Part shown: one piece after another, positions 1 through 7,370 of the stretch
Layout of the letters: every line of letters starts with the position of its first letter
Position numbering within the stretch: position 1 is the first letter of the stretch
Source of the DNA: PFJX01 sp040757575
GTDB lineage: Bacteria; Pseudomonadota; Gammaproteobacteria; Burkholderiales; Thiobacillaceae
Length of the DNA: 64,000 nt
Assembly (NCBI GenBank): GCA_040757575.1
Contig: JBFLXA010000010.1
Location: 1 to 64,000 of the forward strand
Direction: 5' to 3'
Position numbers and translations under genes: made by a program
Notes under the pieces: generated by a model
What the model saw: the letters and a program-made list of their open reading frames with translations, nothing else
What the model was told of the DNA's origin: nothing
Database searches by the model: none

Positions 1-20
1 ACTGAATCAAGGAGAAAGAC

Positions 21-335
21 ATGGCAGAACCGATGAAGATCCGCGCCTCCCTGAAGGGTGACGTAGCCGAAGTGAAGTGCCTGATGAACCACGTGATGGA
101 AACGGGCCTGCGCAAGGACGCGAAGACCGGCCAGGTGGTGCCTGCGCACCACATCACCAACGTGACCTGCGAAGTGGGTGGCAAGCAGGTGATGGACGCC
201 CAGTGGGGCGGCGGCATCAGCAAGAACCCCTACCTGGCCATCAAGGTCAAGGGCGCCAAGGCGGGTGACAAGGTGGTGGTGAAGTGGACCGATAACAAAG
301 GCGACTCCAACACCGCTGAAGCTTCCGTAGGCTGA
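21..335 (+). CDS. soxZ: Thiosulfate-oxidation carrier subunit SoxZ
   Basis: SoxZ forms the SoxYZ heterodimer, the periplasmic carrier on which thiosulfate sulfur is covalently held and processed by the other Sox enzymes. The 104-residue length and the sequence running from MKIRASLKGDV through MNHVMETGLRKD to a KWTDNKGD C-terminal strand are typical of the family. It lacks a signal peptide, as SoxZ normally does, because SoxZ is exported together with SoxY. The start has a ribosome site (AAGGAGA) just upstream. soxY is expected immediately before the window, so this is the 3' end of a sox operon. A strong terminator follows, so nothing downstream is co-transcribed. Confidence 0.95.
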   Translation: MAEPMKIRASLKGDVAEVKCLMNHVMETGLRKDAKTGQVVPAHHITNVTCEVGGKQVMDAQWGGGISKNPYLAIKVKGAKAGDKVVVKWTDNKGDSNTAEASVG

Positions 336-352
336 TCCAGCCCACGCACTGG

Positions 353-378
353 AAAGCCGGGCCAAGGCCCGGCTTTTT
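353..378 (+). terminator. Rho-independent terminator after soxZ
   Basis: The inverted repeat AAAGCCGGGCC / GGCCCGGCTTT is followed by a run of T. It lies 18 bases after the soxZ stop and ends where the convergent hydrolase gene ends, so it may work in both directions. Confidence 0.85.
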
Positions 379-380
379 AT

Positions 381-1076
381 TTATGCGGACCGGTCGCCCA
401 CATAAGGGTTGTCTAGCCTTTCCTGGCCGAAATTCCCCATGGGGCCATGGCCGGGCACGAAGGCCATGTCATCACCCAGGGGAAATAGGGTTTCACGGAT
501 TGAACGGATCAGATCCCCATGGTTGCCCCGTGGAAAATCCGTGCGGCCTATGCTGCCCCTGAACAGCACGTCGCCTACGAAGGCCAGGCGGGCATCTGTT
601 TCAACGAAGACAAGGTGGCCCGGTGTGTGGCCTGGGCAGTGAAGCACATCCAGATGGTGGTTGCCGAACCGGATGTTCTCTCCCTGTTCCAGCCACTTCC
701 CGGGGCGAAAGGCGGTGGCTGGCGGAAACCCGAACATTGTTGCCTGGTCTGCCAGGCTGTCGAGCAGAAAGGCATCTTCCAGGTGGGGCCCGAGTATGGG
801 TGCATCAAGCAGGGAGGCCAGGGCGGGGGCCGCGCCCACATGGTCCAGATGACCATGGGTGAGGAGGATGGAACGCACCCTGACGCCCTGACGCTGGATT
901 TCGGCCAGCAGACGCTCGACCTCGCCGCCGGGGTCGATCACCACCGCCTCGGCCGTGTCGGCGCACCAGACCAAGGAGCAGTTCTGCTGGAACGGCGTGA
1001 CCGGCAGGATGCGGAATTGCAGTCCTGACGGCGGGTCGATCCGGGATTTGCCGGGAAAGGGGCTTGAAATTGACAT
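381..1076 (-). CDS. MBL-fold metallohydrolase, glyoxalase II-like (YcbL type)
   Basis: This is a cytoplasmic metallo-beta-lactamase-fold hydrolase. The THGHLDHVG motif (HxHxDH) and the later GHTPGH, GDVLF and PGHGP segments supply the two-metal site of the hydroxyacylglutathione hydrolase (glyoxalase II)/YcbL group. At about 231 residues it matches the compact YcbL-type proteins and lacks the C-terminal extension of true GloB. An upstream TTG at 1085 is in frame, but the ATG at 1076 is the more natural start. It lies beside soxZ in opposite orientation, and a role with sulfur-thiol adducts is possible but not shown. The exact substrate is unknown. Confidence 0.85.
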   Translation of the reverse strand: MSISSPFPGKSRIDPPSGLQFRILPVTPFQQNCSLVWCADTAEAVVIDPGGEVERLLAEIQRQGVRVRSILLTHGHLDHVGAAPALASLLDAPILGPHLEDAFLLDSLADQATMFGFPPATAFRPGKWLEQGENIRFGNHHLDVLHCPGHTPGHLVFVETDARLAFVGDVLFRGSIGRTDFPRGNHGDLIRSIRETLFPLGDDMAFVPGHGPMGNFGQERLDNPYVGDRSA

Positions 1077-1163
1077 TGCGTGCAAGTGGTGCGAGGCTGG
1101 AACGAGGCCGTCAACCGGCCATCAGCCCCGCCGTTTGGCGTTTGATTCAGACGAGGATTGCAC

Positions 1164-1535
1164 ATGAAACCGCTTATTTCCACCCTGCTTGCAATGATTC
1201 TGTCCACGTCCCTGACGGCTGTCGCCGGGGGAGATCCCGTTGCCGGGAAACAGAAGGCCGTGGGTTGCGTGGCCTGCCATGGCAATGAAACCTTCAGCGG
1301 CATTTTCTTCACCCTTCAACTGGCTGGCCGGGATCCGGACAAACTGACGGTCAAGAGCAACAAATACAAGACCGGCAAGATCCTGCACCCGGTCATGAAC
1401 ATGGCTACGGTCCTCTATACCGAGCAGGACCTGGAAGACATTTCCGCCTACTACCATTCCCTGGGCAAGCCTGCCCTGCAACTGCCCTACATCCAGATCC
1501 AGGGGGATGCGGAGCCGGCCGCGGCCAAGCAGTAA
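1164..1535 (+). CDS. Periplasmic class I cytochrome c
   Basis: This is a small exported monoheme electron carrier. The product has a hydrophobic signal peptide (MKPLISTLLAMILSTSLTAVA), then one CVACH heme site near mature residue 15, and methionines in HPVMNMATVL that could supply the distal heme ligand. The ATG at 1164 is preferred over an in-frame TTG at 1158 because a GAGGA ribosome site lies six bases before it. It is followed after three bases by a cytochrome b561 and then a diheme cytochrome c, so the three form one redox operon. It is of the c553/c4-like class; the partner enzyme is unknown. Confidence 0.88.
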   Translation: MKPLISTLLAMILSTSLTAVAGGDPVAGKQKAVGCVACHGNETFSGIFFTLQLAGRDPDKLTVKSNKYKTGKILHPVMNMATVLYTEQDLEDISAYYHSLGKPALQLPYIQIQGDAEPAAAKQ

Positions 1536-1538
1536 GGC

Positions 1539-2156
1539 ATGACCCGACTGACTCTGATCCGGCAGCGGGTCTATGACCCGGTGCTGCGTATCATCCATTT
1601 GTGGATCGGCCTGGCGACCCTGCTGCTGCTGCTGAGCGGCTTGCTGGCCCAGGCCTTTGCCCTGACGCCGGAGGCAGCCATGCTCTGGCGTTTCCATGCC
1701 TGGCTGGGCTATGCCTTCTTCCTAGGCCTGGTGGCGCGCATCACCTGGGCCTGGTACGGACCCAAACACGCCCACTGGCGCCAGCTCTGGACCTGGCGGG
1801 CCTGGTTTGCCGCCCTGCGCAGCCGCCAGTTCTTTACACCCCCCGGCCGCTTTGGCCATCATCCCCTGGCCACCTTCGCCTATCTGGCCTTCTATCTCAT
1901 GGCCCTGACCATGGCAGTCACCGGATTCGCCCTCATGGCCATCGACCAGGGCCATGGTCCCTTGCTGGCCTGGCTGGGCCACGACGTGCTGTGGCTGGAC
2001 TGGTTCCGCATCCCCCACGATTTTCTTGAAGAAGTGATCCTGGCCTTCATCCTGGTCCACGTGGCAGCCCTGATCCTCCACGAGAAGCGCCATGGCATTC
2101 CCCTGGCCCAGGCCATGGTCAGCGGCTACCAATACCGGGAAGACGATACCCCATGA
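1539..2156 (+). CDS. Cytochrome b561-domain membrane protein
   Basis: This is an inner-membrane diheme cytochrome b of the b561/Ni-Fe-hydrogenase b-subunit superfamily. The 205 residues contain four hydrophobic helices, with histidines suited to heme binding in IIHLWIG, WRFHAWLGY, FGHHPLATF and LVHVAALILHEKRHG. It probably passes electrons between the quinone pool and the periplasmic c-type cytochromes encoded on either side. Its stop overlaps the start of the diheme cytochrome gene (ATGA), which indicates translational coupling. Pairing of b561 with a diheme cytochrome c is known in other proteobacteria; the terminal electron donor or acceptor cannot be read from the sequence. Confidence 0.85.
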   Translation: MTRLTLIRQRVYDPVLRIIHLWIGLATLLLLLSGLLAQAFALTPEAAMLWRFHAWLGYAFFLGLVARITWAWYGPKHAHWRQLWTWRAWFAALRSRQFFTPPGRFGHHPLATFAYLAFYLMALTMAVTGFALMAIDQGHGPLLAWLGHDVLWLDWFRIPHDFLEEVILAFILVHVAALILHEKRHGIPLAQAMVSGYQYREDDTP

Positions 2157-2692
2157 GCGCCGATCCGGGCTTTGGTGTGGGCCGGCTGCATCTGCTGCTG
2201 CTGGTTTCCGTACTGGGTGTGGTCGGGGCCTGGCTCATGGCGGCACCGGCAGAGATGCCGGCCCAGTTTCCCATGCCGGCGGGCAAGGTCTACGTGAACG
2301 AGTGCGGCAGCTGCCACACCGCCTTTGCCCCCGGCCTGCTGCCTGCCCGGTCCTGGCGCCGGATGATGGCGGAACTGGAAGATCACTTCGGCGAGGACGC
2401 CTCCCTGGATGAGCCCCAGTACTTCGCCATACTCAAGGAACTGGAGACCCTGGCATCCGACGGCAGCTATGCGGACATGCGCATGCGCCGCATCAGTGCA
2501 GCCCTGCCGGAAGATGCCGAGCCCCAGCGCATCACCGGTACTTCGTATTTCAAGAAACTCCACGGCCAGGTGTCGGAAGCGGTGTGGAAGCGCAAGAAGA
2601 TCCAGGCGCCCTCCAACTGTGTGGCCTGCCACCTCCAGGCCAACAAGGGGCGTTTCGCAGAACTGGAAATCCGGGTTCCACCGGCCCCTTGA
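2153..2692 (+). CDS. Membrane-anchored diheme cytochrome c
   Basis: The product begins with an uncleaved or signal-type hydrophobic segment (about residues 10-31), then a CGSCH heme site near residue 51 and a CVACH site near residue 161, giving two c-type hemes in a periplasmic domain of about 150 residues. This matches the diheme cytochrome c (DHC) family that is commonly encoded with cytochrome b561. The start codon overlaps the b561 stop. Its 3' end faces the convergent Cys-rich gene, with only 15 bases between them. Role: relay between the membrane b561 and soluble cytochromes such as the one at 1164. Confidence 0.85.
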   Translation: MSADPGFGVGRLHLLLLVSVLGVVGAWLMAAPAEMPAQFPMPAGKVYVNECGSCHTAFAPGLLPARSWRRMMAELEDHFGEDASLDEPQYFAILKELETLASDGSYADMRMRRISAALPEDAEPQRITGTSYFKKLHGQVSEAVWKRKKIQAPSNCVACHLQANKGRFAELEIRVPPAP

Positions 2693-2707
2693 GGCTGCCT
2701 GCCGGCC

Positions 2708-3085
2708 TCAGGATTTGAAAAGCCGGTCCAGGGCAGCGCGGGGTTCGCTGGCTTCCGGAGTCGTGTCTGTGTTGCCTGGTTCCGCCCCAGGGCTTAGGAA
2801 CAAGGCCTCCAAGGCAGCCTTCCGGGGGGTGTTTGCCTGGGTGAGCGGGCCCCGTCGAGCCTGGAACCAGTCGCAGAAATTGGCCCGGGTCTTGTCGACC
2901 ACCCGTTCCGCCATGGGCTCCCGGCATTGATTCGACTTGCCGGGATCAAAGTGGGCGCACTGCCGGCAGACATGCAACTGCGCATTGCACTGGGCGCACA
3001 CCGCCTCCCGCCCCAGGGGGAGAGGCTGACGTGCTAACGATGCCCCGCAACGCCAGCAATACGGGGTTTCGTCCAAGGTCGTCAT
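2708..3085 (-). CDS. Cysteine-rich zinc-ribbon-like hypothetical protein
   Basis: A 125-residue cytoplasmic protein with a string of cysteine pairs in its first half: CWRCG, CAQC, CRQCAHFDPG, a lone C in NQCREP and another in NFCDWF. These could bind zinc or iron. The second half is probably unstructured (rich in Pro, Ala, Glu) and ends in a short hydrophobic motif LDRLF. I recognise it as a conserved betaproteobacterial family but know no function. It reads in the same direction as, and 22 bases after, the DUF2892 gene, so the two may form one small operon. Confidence 0.75.
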   Translation of the reverse strand: MTTLDETPYCWRCGASLARQPLPLGREAVCAQCNAQLHVCRQCAHFDPGKSNQCREPMAERVVDKTRANFCDWFQARRGPLTQANTPRKAALEALFLSPGAEPGNTDTTPEASEPRAALDRLFKS

Positions 3086-3107
3086 GGCTGGCGTGCTGAA
3101 GTGTGGA

Positions 3108-3299
3108 TCAGTCCTTGGTGCCGCAGGTGTTCATGCCCAGGATCGGATACAGGGGGCAGAACTTGATCAGGCCGGTAGCCAGGGGCACCACGCCGATCCA
3201 GGCCCAGACCGGGCCACCCAGCAGGGCAGCCCAGGCGATCAGGGCCAGGCCCACCACAATGCGCAAAATCCGGTCGATACCGCCAACGTTCGCTTTCAT
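3108..3299 (-). CDS. DUF2892 (YgaP-like) small inner-membrane protein
   Basis: A 63-residue protein starting MKANVGGIDRILRIVVG, followed by two hydrophobic helices separated by a short loop and ending near a CPLYPILGMNTC segment. This is the DUF2892 family, which also forms the membrane part of the rhodanese YgaP. The conserved NxGxxDRxxR start and the C-terminal CPxY motif are both present. A strong ribosome site (GGAGGAA) precedes the ATG. DUF2892 genes are often found near sulfur genes and Crp/Fnr regulators, as here (a Crp-type gene lies at 4373-5035). The molecular role is unknown. Confidence 0.85.
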   Translation of the reverse strand: MKANVGGIDRILRIVVGLALIAWAALLGGPVWAWIGVVPLATGLIKFCPLYPILGMNTCGTKD

Positions 3300-3637
3300 G
3301 CCAATTCCTCCAACGGGTTAACAATGGGGTTTAAAACGCCCTCCCGCCAGTACACCTTCGTCAAACACATTCAGACAACGGGACGCGAGAGCCGGGTCGA
3401 AGCGTAGCCGCTTTTCTAATAGTCTTCTGTAACTTAGGTTACTGGCAGGCTCAGTGTGGAGAAGAACGCGAGAAAGCAGGTGGCCTCTGGCTGGACGAAA
3501 TTGTCGGGATTAGCTGGCAAAATTCGGTTCTACTAAGAAAAGCTGCTAAGAAAATAGGGAAATTCCCGATGTTTACGCTTAGTACATTGGATATACCCTA
3601 GATGGCTTGTCGATAACCCGATGAGGAGAGCTTTTAA
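3300..3637. other. Intergenic region between DUF2892 and LuxR genes
   Basis: This 338-base gap holds the divergent upstream regions of the DUF2892 gene and of the PAS-LuxR gene. It is noticeably AT-richer towards its right end (about 3520-3640), as expected for a promoter. I see a good ribosome site (GAGGAG) before 3638 but no convincing RNA gene, ORF or terminator. Confidence 0.5.
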
Positions 3638-4351
3638 ATGTCACATGGCACTGAGTCCGCAGTGCTTACCCCGGAGATGGTCCAGGCCCTTGATTGGGTG
3701 CCGGCCATGATCTGGGTGGCTGATGTTGGGGGTGCCTGCGTACATGTAAACCTGGCCTGGCAGGAATTTACCGGTAGAGCCCTGGTCGACTGCCTGGGTG
3801 ACGGCTGGTTGGGGGCGATGCATCCTGAGGATGCCCAGGCCTGGCCTGATCTGATCGGTAAGGCCCTCCTGACCCGGGACCCTTTCATGCTGGAATGCCG
3901 GCTGCGACGACGGGATGGCCGTTACCGGTGGCTGATGAAATCCGGCCATGCCTTTTATGCCAACAGGGGTCGGTTGCAGGGCTACATTGGCTGTTGCAGC
4001 GATGTGACCAATCACAAACAGGCCCTGGAAGCTTTGAATCAGGCCACGGACAAGCACCGTTCCGTGCTTTCCAACCTGCGGGATGCCGTGGGGGTGATCG
4101 AGAATTTCCTGCGCACCGAAGAACCCAGCCAGGGGGCCCGGCAGGATGATCGCCTGACTCCCCGACAGCGGGAGATCCTGCATTTCATCGCCCGGGGTTT
4201 TGCCACCCGGGAAATCGCCGCCCAGTTGCATGTCAGTACCAAGACCGTGGAAAGCCATCGGGCCCAGCTCATGCAGCGCCTGAACATCCATGACGTGGCA
4301 GGCTTGACCCGCTACGCCATCCGCATGGGCCTGGTGCAGCCGGACTTCTGA
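3638..4351 (+). CDS. PAS-LuxR family transcriptional regulator
   Basis: A 237-residue regulator with an N-terminal PAS domain (about residues 12-130, including the PAC-like segment RRRDGRYRWLMKSGHAF) and a C-terminal LuxR/FixJ helix-turn-helix (about 170-230: TPRQREILHFIARG, TREIAAQLHVSTKTVESHR). There is no receiver domain, so the signal is probably sensed directly by the PAS fold through an unidentified ligand or redox cofactor. The ATG follows a GAGGAG site. It is convergent with the Crp/Fnr-type gene, whose stop lies 22 bases away. Target genes are unknown; the divergent DUF2892 and Cys-rich genes are candidates. Confidence 0.87.
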   Translation: MSHGTESAVLTPEMVQALDWVPAMIWVADVGGACVHVNLAWQEFTGRALVDCLGDGWLGAMHPEDAQAWPDLIGKALLTRDPFMLECRLRRRDGRYRWLMKSGHAFYANRGRLQGYIGCCSDVTNHKQALEALNQATDKHRSVLSNLRDAVGVIENFLRTEEPSQGARQDDRLTPRQREILHFIARGFATREIAAQLHVSTKTVESHRAQLMQRLNIHDVAGLTRYAIRMGLVQPDF

Positions 4352-4372
4352 CGTTTCCGAGGAGGCGTGCGA

Positions 4373-5035
4373 CTATCCCTGGGCCAGGGATGACAATCCC
4401 GATGTATCCAGGATGTCTATGCGTCCGCGGCCCAGCCGCACCAGCCCCTGATCCTCGAATTGCTTGAGCAGACGGGAGATGATCTCCCGCACGCTGCCCA
4501 GGTCGTCGGCAATGGCCTGGTGGGAGGCCTCGGCAACCGGTGCCCGCAGGAGCAGCCAATTGGCAAGGCGCTGGTCCAGCTTGCGGAACGCCACTTCTTC
4601 CACCAGTTGCATCAGGCCTGTGATCCGGTCGGTAAACAACTGGAAAACCCATTCCCGGAAGGGCTGGTGGCTGTTCAGCAGGGTCATGAACAGGGGACGG
4701 GGCAGGGCCAGGGCTTGCAAAGGCGTCTCCGAAGTGCCCGAGGCCGGGTAGGGGATGCCCCCCAGCAGGCAGCCCACGGTGACGATGCACAATTCGCCGG
4801 CCTGCACGTGGTAGAGACTAATTTCCCGGCCGCTGTCCGAGCGTTTGCTGACCCGGATCCGGCCTTCCAGCACCAGGGGCAGGGCCTGGCAACTTGTGCC
4901 TACGTCGAACAGGGTGGCACCGGCTGGGGCGGCAATGGGTTGTAATTGCTGGGTTAGGAGGGCGGAAAGCGCCGGTGGCAGTCCGGCCAGGGCAGGCAAG
5001 GTCTGCCAGTCGGAAAGTCTGGTATCAACGGGCAT
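4373..5035 (-). CDS. Crp/Fnr family transcriptional regulator
   Basis: This has a cyclic-nucleotide-binding-type beta-roll domain (about residues 15-125) and a C-terminal winged helix (about 145-215), in which HQAIADDLGSVREIISRLLKQFEDQGLV is the DNA-recognition region. The start is taken as the ATG at 5035, which overlaps the last codons of cca; the in-frame sequence upstream lies inside cca. The CIVTVGCLLGG segment with two cysteines resembles the subfamily of regulators encoded beside DUF2892/rhodanese genes, which supports a link to redox or sulfur signals. It lacks the N-terminal four-cysteine cluster of a true Fnr. Its ligand is unknown. Confidence 0.87.
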   Translation of the reverse strand: MPVDTRLSDWQTLPALAGLPPALSALLTQQLQPIAAPAGATLFDVGTSCQALPLVLEGRIRVSKRSDSGREISLYHVQAGELCIVTVGCLLGGIPYPASGTSETPLQALALPRPLFMTLLNSHQPFREWVFQLFTDRITGLMQLVEEVAFRKLDQRLANWLLLRAPVAEASHQAIADDLGSVREIISRLLKQFEDQGLVRLGRGRIDILDTSGLSSLAQG

Positions 5036-6251
5036 TTGTGTTTTCCTCCAGGCCTGCAATGGCAGCCAATCTGGCAGCGCGTATGGCTGCTGGAATGAGG
5101 CTCCGGTCTGCAATCCCCGCAGCCAGGGTGCCGGCATCCACGGTTTGCACAGCCTCCAGGGCCTGGAGAAGCCGGGCGGCGGGCAGGAATGGGCGCTCCT
5201 CGTAACCGGGGCGCCCTTGGTAGTCCGCTGTACAAGCCAGGAGAAAATCCTTGAAACGTTCCGGGCGCCGCAGGGCGTCGGTGTGCTCCAGCAGCGTCAA
5301 CAAGCCCTCGGGGCCCAGGCTGCCGGCCTGGTGGGCCTGGCCGTGCCAGCGGCTGACGATGACGGCCAGGTCCGTGCATTCCCGGGGCACACGCAGGCGG
5401 GTGGCGATGGCCGCAATCAGGGCCGTGCCCCGCTCCTCGTGGCCGCCGTGATTGGGCCACTGGGCCTCGGGGGTGAGCCCCTTGCCCAGGTCGTGGGTCA
5501 GGGCGGCCCAGCGGGTGGGGAGATTGGCACCCAGCCGGGCTGCCTGGGTGATGACTCGCAGCACATGGTCCCCGGTGTCGATCTCCGGGTGGCTTTTCGG
5601 GTTCTGGGGAACGCCGAACAAGCGGTCCAGTTCCGGCAGGATGCGCGCCAGGGCGCCGCAGTCCCGCAGAACTTCAATCATGGGCGCCGGATGGGTCTCC
5701 ATAAGACCCCGGGCCAGTTCCTGCCAGATGCGTTCCGGCACCAGGGCGTCCACTTCCCCCTCCCGCACCATGGCGGCCATGAGGGCCCGGGTTTCCTCCG
5801 CCACCCGGAAATCCGGGAACCGGGCTGCGAACCGGGCCACCCGCAGAATGCGTACCGGATCCTCGGCAAAGGCCTCGCTGACGTGGCGCAGTACCTTGTC
5901 GGCGAGGTCCGCCTGGCCGCCGTAGGGGTCGATGATGCGGCCCAGGTCGTCCAGGGCCAGGGCGTTGATGGTCAAATCCCGCCGGCGCAGGTCTTCTTCC
6001 AGGGTCACATCCGGGGCGGCGTGGACGGCAAAGCCCTTGTAGCCTTTGGCCGTCTTGCGCTCCGTGCGGGCCAGGGCGTATTCCTCCTGGGTTTGGGGAT
6101 GCAGGAAGACGGGGAAGTCCTTGCCTACCGGACGGAATCCCAGGGAGGCCATCAGTTCCGGGGTGGCGCCCACCACCACGTGGTCCCGGTCCTGGACCGG
6201 TAGGCCCAGGAGCCCGTCCCGGACGGCACCGCCCACGGTGTAGACATGCAC
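5025..6251 (-). CDS. cca: CCA tRNA nucleotidyltransferase (multifunctional CCA protein)
   Basis: Adds or repairs the 3'-CCA end of tRNAs using CTP and ATP. The class II nucleotidyltransferase signature is clear: VGGAVRDGLLGL at the N-terminus, DHVVVG for the catalytic acidic pair, and RRDLTINALALD. A C-terminal HD region (GDHVLRV, LTHDLGKG) gives the phosphohydrolase activity found in the long gammaproteobacterial/betaproteobacterial form. Cca normally begins just before VGGAVRD, so I take the GTG at 6251 (408 residues). An upstream in-frame GTG at 6296 would add 15 non-conserved residues and overlap the preceding gene. Confidence 0.93.
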   Translation of the reverse strand: MHVYTVGGAVRDGLLGLPVQDRDHVVVGATPELMASLGFRPVGKDFPVFLHPQTQEEYALARTERKTAKGYKGFAVHAAPDVTLEEDLRRRDLTINALALDDLGRIIDPYGGQADLADKVLRHVSEAFAEDPVRILRVARFAARFPDFRVAEETRALMAAMVREGEVDALVPERIWQELARGLMETHPAPMIEVLRDCGALARILPELDRLFGVPQNPKSHPEIDTGDHVLRVITQAARLGANLPTRWAALTHDLGKGLTPEAQWPNHGGHEERGTALIAAIATRLRVPRECTDLAVIVSRWHGQAHQAGSLGPEGLLTLLEHTDALRRPERFKDFLLACTADYQGRPGYEERPFLPAARLLQALEAVQTVDAGTLAAGIADRSLIPAAIRAARLAAIAGLEENTNAR

Positions 6252-6276
6252 CTGGGGCGGAAAAGATGAGGCGCCG

Positions 6277-7257
6277 TTAGCGCCGGGCCTGGGCACGATG
6301 TCCCGTATAGGCCCGCCGGGGGTCCTGGTGGCGCAGATAGCCGATCACCGTTTCCAGCCGGGTGGGGCATTGGCAGGGGGAATGGAATTCATTGGGACAG
6401 ACGTTGTCCGTCAGCATGGCGTAGTGGTTGTCCCGGGTCATGATCTTGCGCCCGGGTTTGAATTCCATCAGCCGCGCAAACCAGTAGGACGCCTTGGGGC
6501 CCAGGGGCATTATCCAGCGTTTGAGGCCCAGTTCCCGGGCAGTCAGTTTCAGCAACGCCTCCAGGGTGTAGATATTCGGGCCGCACAGGTTGTAGGTGTG
6601 GCCGATGGTGGCGGGGTTCTCCAGGGCATCCGCCATGGCCCGTACCACATCCCCCACGTATACAGGCTGGAAGCGGGCGTGGCCGCCGGCCAGGGGAACC
6701 ACCGGGGCCACGCGCAGCAGCTTGGCAAATAGACTGAGGAAGCTGTCTCCCGGCCCGAAGATGACCGAAGGCCGGAACACCGTGGTTTGCAGGTATTTCG
6801 CCTCCCGGATCACATCCTCCCCCGCCACCTTGCTGCGCTGGTAGGCGCTGCGGGACACCGGGTCCGCCCCCAGGGCGCTCATGTGGATGAGGCGGGGCAC
6901 ATCTGCGGCAAAGCAGGCTTGCACGGTGCGCCGGGGCAGTTCCACATGGGCGTACTGGAAGCTGCCCCGCTGGGCGCGTTCGGTTTCCATCTGGCCGGCG
7001 GCGGTTTCGTGGAGCAGTCCCACCAGGTTGATGACCGCATCCGCGCCCTTGAGTACGTGTTGCAACACGCTGGCATCGTGGACGTTGGCCTGGATGATCT
7101 CCACCGCCGGGAGAATGGCCAGGTCCTTGACGGCTTCCCGGCGCCGGGCTGGGACGATGACCCGATAGCCGCGTCGGGCCAGCAGGGCGACGAGGTGGTG
7201 GCCGACAAAGCCGCCGCCACCCAGAACGCAAACAGTTTTCTGCGGTTTATGGTTCAT
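6277..7257 (-). CDS. Complex I NDUFA9-like NAD(P)-binding epimerase
   Basis: A 326-residue atypical short-chain dehydrogenase. The N-terminal GGGGFVGHHLVALLARRG segment is the Rossmann nucleotide-binding loop. The rest follows the NDUFA9/complex-I-39-kDa-like subfamily (for example VFRPSVIFGPGDSFLSLFAKLLR and YVGDVVRAMADAL). In eukaryotes this protein is an accessory subunit of NADH dehydrogenase; in bacteria the role is not settled, and it may act as a nucleotide-sugar or quinone-linked oxidoreductase. The gene lies directly upstream of cca (25-base gap) and is probably co-transcribed with cca and the Crp/Fnr gene. Confidence 0.85.
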   Translation of the reverse strand: MNHKPQKTVCVLGGGGFVGHHLVALLARRGYRVIVPARRREAVKDLAILPAVEIIQANVHDASVLQHVLKGADAVINLVGLLHETAAGQMETERAQRGSFQYAHVELPRRTVQACFAADVPRLIHMSALGADPVSRSAYQRSKVAGEDVIREAKYLQTTVFRPSVIFGPGDSFLSLFAKLLRVAPVVPLAGGHARFQPVYVGDVVRAMADALENPATIGHTYNLCGPNIYTLEALLKLTARELGLKRWIMPLGPKASYWFARLMEFKPGRKIMTRDNHYAMLTDNVCPNEFHSPCQCPTRLETVIGYLRHQDPRRAYTGHRAQARR

Positions 7258-7344
7258 GTTGTCTAGGTCGGGTAGTCCGCCAGAATTGGGTCTACACCAG
7301 GCAGGTTGAAGTTGCGGCCCTATTCTAGGGGAAATACTTCCCGT

Positions 7345-7365
7345 CCATGGCAGGGCCTGCCATGG
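7345..7365 (-). terminator. Hairpin downstream of slt
   Basis: The perfect inverted repeat CCATGGCAG / CTGCCATGG with a three-base loop lies six bases past the slt stop. There is no T-run, so it may be a Rho-dependent stop or an RNA-stability hairpin rather than a classical terminator. Confidence 0.4.
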
Positions 7366-7370
7366 CGGCT

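Noticed and set aside
4845..6203. A 452-residue plus-strand open frame
   Set aside because: It lies opposite cca and the Crp/Fnr gene, which have clear family motifs; the frame is a GC-rich antisense shadow.
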